Positions 60,447 to 64,000 of a stretch of 64,000 nucleotides of DNA are shown piece after piece. Every line of letters begins with the position of its first letter. Positions within the stretch are counted from its first letter, which is position 1. The notes under the pieces were generated by a model, which worked only from the letters and a program-made list of their open reading frames with translations, was not told the DNA's origin and did not search any database. Source of the DNA: Rhizobium tropici CIAT 899 (GTDB lineage Bacteria > Pseudomonadota > Alphaproteobacteria > Rhizobiales > Rhizobiaceae); the NCBI RefSeq assembly GCF_000330885.1, contig NC_020062.1:380374-444373 (forward strand), read 5' to 3'. Made by a program: the position numbers and the translations under genes.

Positions 60447-60713
60447 TTACGACCGATTGACGAACTTATTGAAGCGGCTTTCCTGACCATCCTCCGTCTT
60501 TTCCTGATGGAGGAATACCAGCTTGTTCTCGTCGAATATCCGGAAGAATTCGTCCCAGGCGATTTCCTCCAGGTTTTTCTCCGGCTCTCCGAAATCGATC
60601 CGCAAAAGGCCGCCGTCGCCCCCAGCGATCTTCACGCGGGATGGGTGTCCGCCTCTTGATTCCACCCATTGGCGGATCAGCTTGTGATCCGTCGTTGTTT
60701 TTGATGCAGACAT
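60447..60713 (-). CDS. Small hypothetical protein, conserved-type
   Basis: 88 residues with no signal peptide or membrane segment. The sequence KLIRQWVESRGGHPSRVKIA, LLRIDFGEPEKNLEEIAWDE and FFRIFDENKLVFLHQE is compact and charged. Proteins of this kind are common in rhizobia and are often mislabelled as glucan branching enzyme; no enzyme motif is visible here. It lies 27 bases behind the CBS gene on the same strand, so they may be cotranscribed. Function unknown. Confidence 0.78.
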   Translation of the reverse strand: MSASKTTTDHKLIRQWVESRGGHPSRVKIAGGDGGLLRIDFGEPEKNLEEIAWDEFFRIFDENKLVFLHQEKTEDGQESRFNKFVNRS

Positions 60714-60740
60714 CGCGTCACTCCTCCACTCATTGCCGGT

Positions 60741-61172
60741 TCAGGTTTGCGAATGTGCTCCTCCGGGTCTGGATATTTCGGCAAGCGCAAGGCCTGCAGA
60801 TCCGTCCTCCATGGAAACGGCAATATCGCCGAGCGAGAGTATGCCGACCAGTCGCTTGTCCCGATTGAGAACGGGTAGCCGCCGCAGCTGAAGATCGCCC
60901 AGGTTCGTCATCACCTCGTCGACCTCATCGTCCTCGAAGCAATATTTGACTTCTGCCGACATCACGTCGCCGATCCTGGTTTCCGGTCCTTTCCCTTGCG
61001 CGACTGCGCGTACCGCGATGTCGCGGTCCGTGATCATGCCCACGAGCCTGTCATGCTCTCCGACGGGGATAATGCCGGCATCGAGATCGGCCATCATGGT
61101 TGCAGCTTCGCGAATGGAATGGTTGGGATTTGCGACGCGCACGTCACGTGTCATTGCTGCGTTCACTTGCAT
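60741..61172 (-). CDS. CBS-pair domain protein
   Basis: 143 residues consisting of a single pair of CBS domains. First: AAMTRDVRVANPNHSIREAA and LVGMITDRDIAVRAVA; second: IGDVMSAEVKYCFEDDEVDE and LVGILSLGDIAVSM. Stand-alone CBS pairs bind adenine nucleotides and act as energy or stress sensors. The ATG at 61172 has an AGGAGG ribosome site 8 bases before it; a frame start at 61199 lacks one. It probably forms a two-gene unit with the small hypothetical gene downstream. Confidence 0.9.
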   Translation of the reverse strand: MQVNAAMTRDVRVANPNHSIREAATMMADLDAGIIPVGEHDRLVGMITDRDIAVRAVAQGKGPETRIGDVMSAEVKYCFEDDEVDEVMTNLGDLQLRRLPVLNRDKRLVGILSLGDIAVSMEDGSAGLALAEISRPGGAHSQT

Positions 61173-61543
61173 GTCTCTATCCTCCTTGAAAGACTCCAAC
61201 TCGCCTAGGCATCCAGAGTTCCTTCATCGGAGCAATAAGCGACTAAGAAAATGCGCTGCCGGCCGCTGGGGAGAGCTACTGCAGGACAAAGAATTCATTT
61301 GCGATTCAAGGGAAGGCGGTGGAAATCTATTCTTTTAATCTACGAAATTTATAGATAATATCTTGCCCATTGGGAGAACGTGCCAAGCGCGCGGCCGTGT
61401 CATGAGCGGAAGAAGGTAGGGCGACATTCGATATCTCCCGGCAAGCCATCGTCGCATGTTGGATCGAAATCCATCCGCCCTAAATCAGACGAAAGGAATT
61501 TATTGGCAATTCCCGCAGCGCCCGAACGTGAAGAAGGCAAGCC
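61173..61543. other. Gene-free gap between CBS and FAD-oxidoreductase genes
   Basis: 371 bases with the divergent promoters of the two neighbours. An AT-rich stretch at about 61331-61365 (TACGAAATTTATAGATAATA) is a likely promoter core. I see no gene, long hairpin or RNA in it. Confidence 0.4.
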
Positions 61544-62896
61544 ATGATCTATGATGCCGTTGTCGTGGGTTCCGGTTTTTCCGCCATCTCCACCGTCTGC
61601 AACCTTGTGGAACTGCTTCCTGAAACCGCATCCATCGCCATTGTCGGAGACGATCCCGGCTTTGGCCGCGGAACCGCCTATCGCACTGAACTCTACCTCC
61701 ATCGCTTGAACGTGCCGGCCGGCCGTATGAGCCTCTACCCAGACCGTCCGAATGCTTTTGTCGAATGGTTGCGGGAACACAACCGACCGCTGAATGCGGG
61801 GGATTTCGCCTCCAGGCGGGACTATGGCCTGTATATTCGAGACAGTTTGGCTGCTCTGCTGCGCAACAGGAAACAGCGTTGCCGGGTTGATTTCATCAAG
61901 GCCAAGGCGACCGGATGCGTCGAGCGCTACGGTTCCGCGCTCGGTTTTATTTTGGACAACGGCAATGAGATCGCCGGGCGAAGCGTCGTGCTTTGTCTGG
62001 GAGTGGGGAATGCCCAACTGCCCTTCGATTTGACCGGATTGCCTGCCGGCCTGCGCTCCCGCATCATCGAAAATCCATGGCGACTGTCATGGCTAAGGCG
62101 CGTGGATACGACTGATACGGTCTGTATCCTGGGTTCGGGATTGACGATGATCGATCAGGTCTTGGCGCTGTCTGCCCACGGTTTCACCGGCAAGATAATC
62201 GTGTTGTCGCGGCGCGGTCTGGTTCCGCACGATCATGCCAGTCATCCGAAGCCGGCAGTCGAGATCGACGTCAGAGCCTTGCCCACGAGGATGAGTGAAC
62301 TCCTGCATGTTCTCCGTCGCGAAAGCAAAGAAGCGGGGGACTGGCGCAGAGTCATGGACGGCCTGCGCCCGAAAACGCAAGCTCTCTGGTCGCGATTGCC
62401 GGAGGCCGAGCGCCGCCGCTTTTTGCGTCATGCGTTACCCTGGTGGAACATCCATCGTCATCGGGTTGCGCCGGATGTGTTCCGGAGGTTTGAGACGATG
62501 CTGCAAAGCGGTCAGGTTTCGGTCCGCGCCGGCTATCTGCAGAATGTCGAGAAAACCAAGGCTTTGGCCCTGCATTACCGGCCTCGTGGCGAGAGCTTTA
62601 CCGCATCGATTGAGGCGGATTGGATCGTGAATTGCACCGGCATGGAGCGGGCAGGCATCGCCCATTCTCCATTGCTGCAGGAGATGCAGCGCCAAGGCCT
62701 GATCGAGGCAGACCCGCTTCGTCTTGGACTGGTGGTCGATGCTCGCTCGCGCATCCCTGGTTCGAGCGGCAGCGAAGCGATCATCTACGCCGTTGGCGCG
62801 CTGACTGCGGGCCAATTCTGGGAGATTACTGCCGTGCCGGATATTCGCGTGCAGGCAAGAAAGGTCGCCGAGGCCATTTCGGAGAGATTGCGGTGA
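61544..62896 (+). CDS. FAD/NAD(P)-binding oxidoreductase (HI0933/NAD_binding_9-like)
   Basis: 450 residues. The N-terminal nucleotide fold is YDAVVVGSGFSAISTVCNLV with GxGxxA, then FGRGTAYRTELYLHRLNVPA, the FGxGxAY motif of the NAD_binding_9 family. A second nucleotide-binding region is VCILGSGLTMIDQVLALS, and the C-terminal part has NCTGMERAGI and IYAVGALTAGQFWEI. These proteins are annotated as hydroxyacylglutathione-like or FAD-NAD(P)-binding proteins with no known substrate. An AAGAAGGCAAGCC precedes the start. It stands alone, convergent with the reductase gene 31 bases away. Confidence 0.85.
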   Translation: MIYDAVVVGSGFSAISTVCNLVELLPETASIAIVGDDPGFGRGTAYRTELYLHRLNVPAGRMSLYPDRPNAFVEWLREHNRPLNAGDFASRRDYGLYIRDSLAALLRNRKQRCRVDFIKAKATGCVERYGSALGFILDNGNEIAGRSVVLCLGVGNAQLPFDLTGLPAGLRSRIIENPWRLSWLRRVDTTDTVCILGSGLTMIDQVLALSAHGFTGKIIVLSRRGLVPHDHASHPKPAVEIDVRALPTRMSELLHVLRRESKEAGDWRRVMDGLRPKTQALWSRLPEAERRRFLRHALPWWNIHRHRVAPDVFRRFETMLQSGQVSVRAGYLQNVEKTKALALHYRPRGESFTASIEADWIVNCTGMERAGIAHSPLLQEMQRQGLIEADPLRLGLVVDARSRIPGSSGSEAIIYAVGALTAGQFWEITAVPDIRVQARKVAEAISERLR

Positions 62897-62927
62897 AGGC
62901 CGATATGCGCCGGCTGACGGCTGGCGG

Positions 62928-63959
<1,032 letters not shown>

Positions 63960-64000
63960 GTGGAATTCCTTGCATTGATTTCGATATCGAAGCGCTGAAC

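Overview
The window is about 64 kb of GC-rich chromosomal-type DNA from an alphaproteobacterium, most likely a member of the Rhizobiaceae (Rhizobium/Agrobacterium group). The signs are the dense CUT1 sugar ABC operons with ROK and LacI regulators, a PhoP/FeuP-FeuQ-like two-component pair, IalB-family periplasmic proteins, Gfo/Idh and TIM-barrel sugar enzymes, and a hairpin repeat at 46037-46080 of the kind scattered through rhizobial intergenic regions. I see no rRNA, tRNA, CRISPR array, complete insertion sequence or prophage.

Layout. 1-1960: end of a response regulator and its histidine kinase. 1988-4858: an unusual metallo-beta-lactamase-fold protein and a Na/Pi cotransporter with a Pho-box-like site between them. 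4917-9589: a polar amino-acid ABC importer ending in a homocysteine S-methyltransferase, divergent from an Lrp/AsnC regulator; together they suggest uptake and use of S-methylmethionine or a similar methyl donor. 9648-17463: a GH42 beta-galactosidase with a complete CUT1 ABC importer and a divergent ROK repressor (galactoside use). 17538-20410: 5-formyl-THF cyclo-ligase, a LysR regulator and an HPP/CBS membrane protein. 20411-21132: a decayed stretch with a truncated DUF488 fragment.

21641-30424: an AraC regulator followed by a likely operon holding a small cytosolic protein, a 1567-residue trimeric autotransporter adhesin, two IalB-family proteins, a DUF4189 protein and an unknown anchored periplasmic protein. 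This looks like a surface-interaction locus. 30450-32652: two exported proteins, one apparently interrupted by an in-frame TAG.

33056-44771: a tightly packed sugar-catabolic locus. It has a binding protein and two permeases without a local ATPase, two xylose-isomerase-like TIM barrels, two Gfo/Idh oxidoreductases, an RPE-like epimerase, a ROK kinase, a lactonase/esterase-like hydrolase, a second esterase and a LacI regulator. The substrate is not evident, and this is the best candidate in the window for an undescribed pathway. 45038-53475: an esterase, then TetR, two membrane-fusion lipoproteins, an RND pump and a DUF900 lipoprotein hydrolase, with a clear TetR-type palindrome over the promoter.

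53711-60401: DUF805, then a compact DUF4129-DUF4350-MoxR-DUF58-SpoIIM-RDD operon, a widespread but poorly understood envelope/AAA+ module. 60447-63959: two small stress-type genes, a flavin-type oxidoreductase and a medium-chain NADP-dependent reductase.
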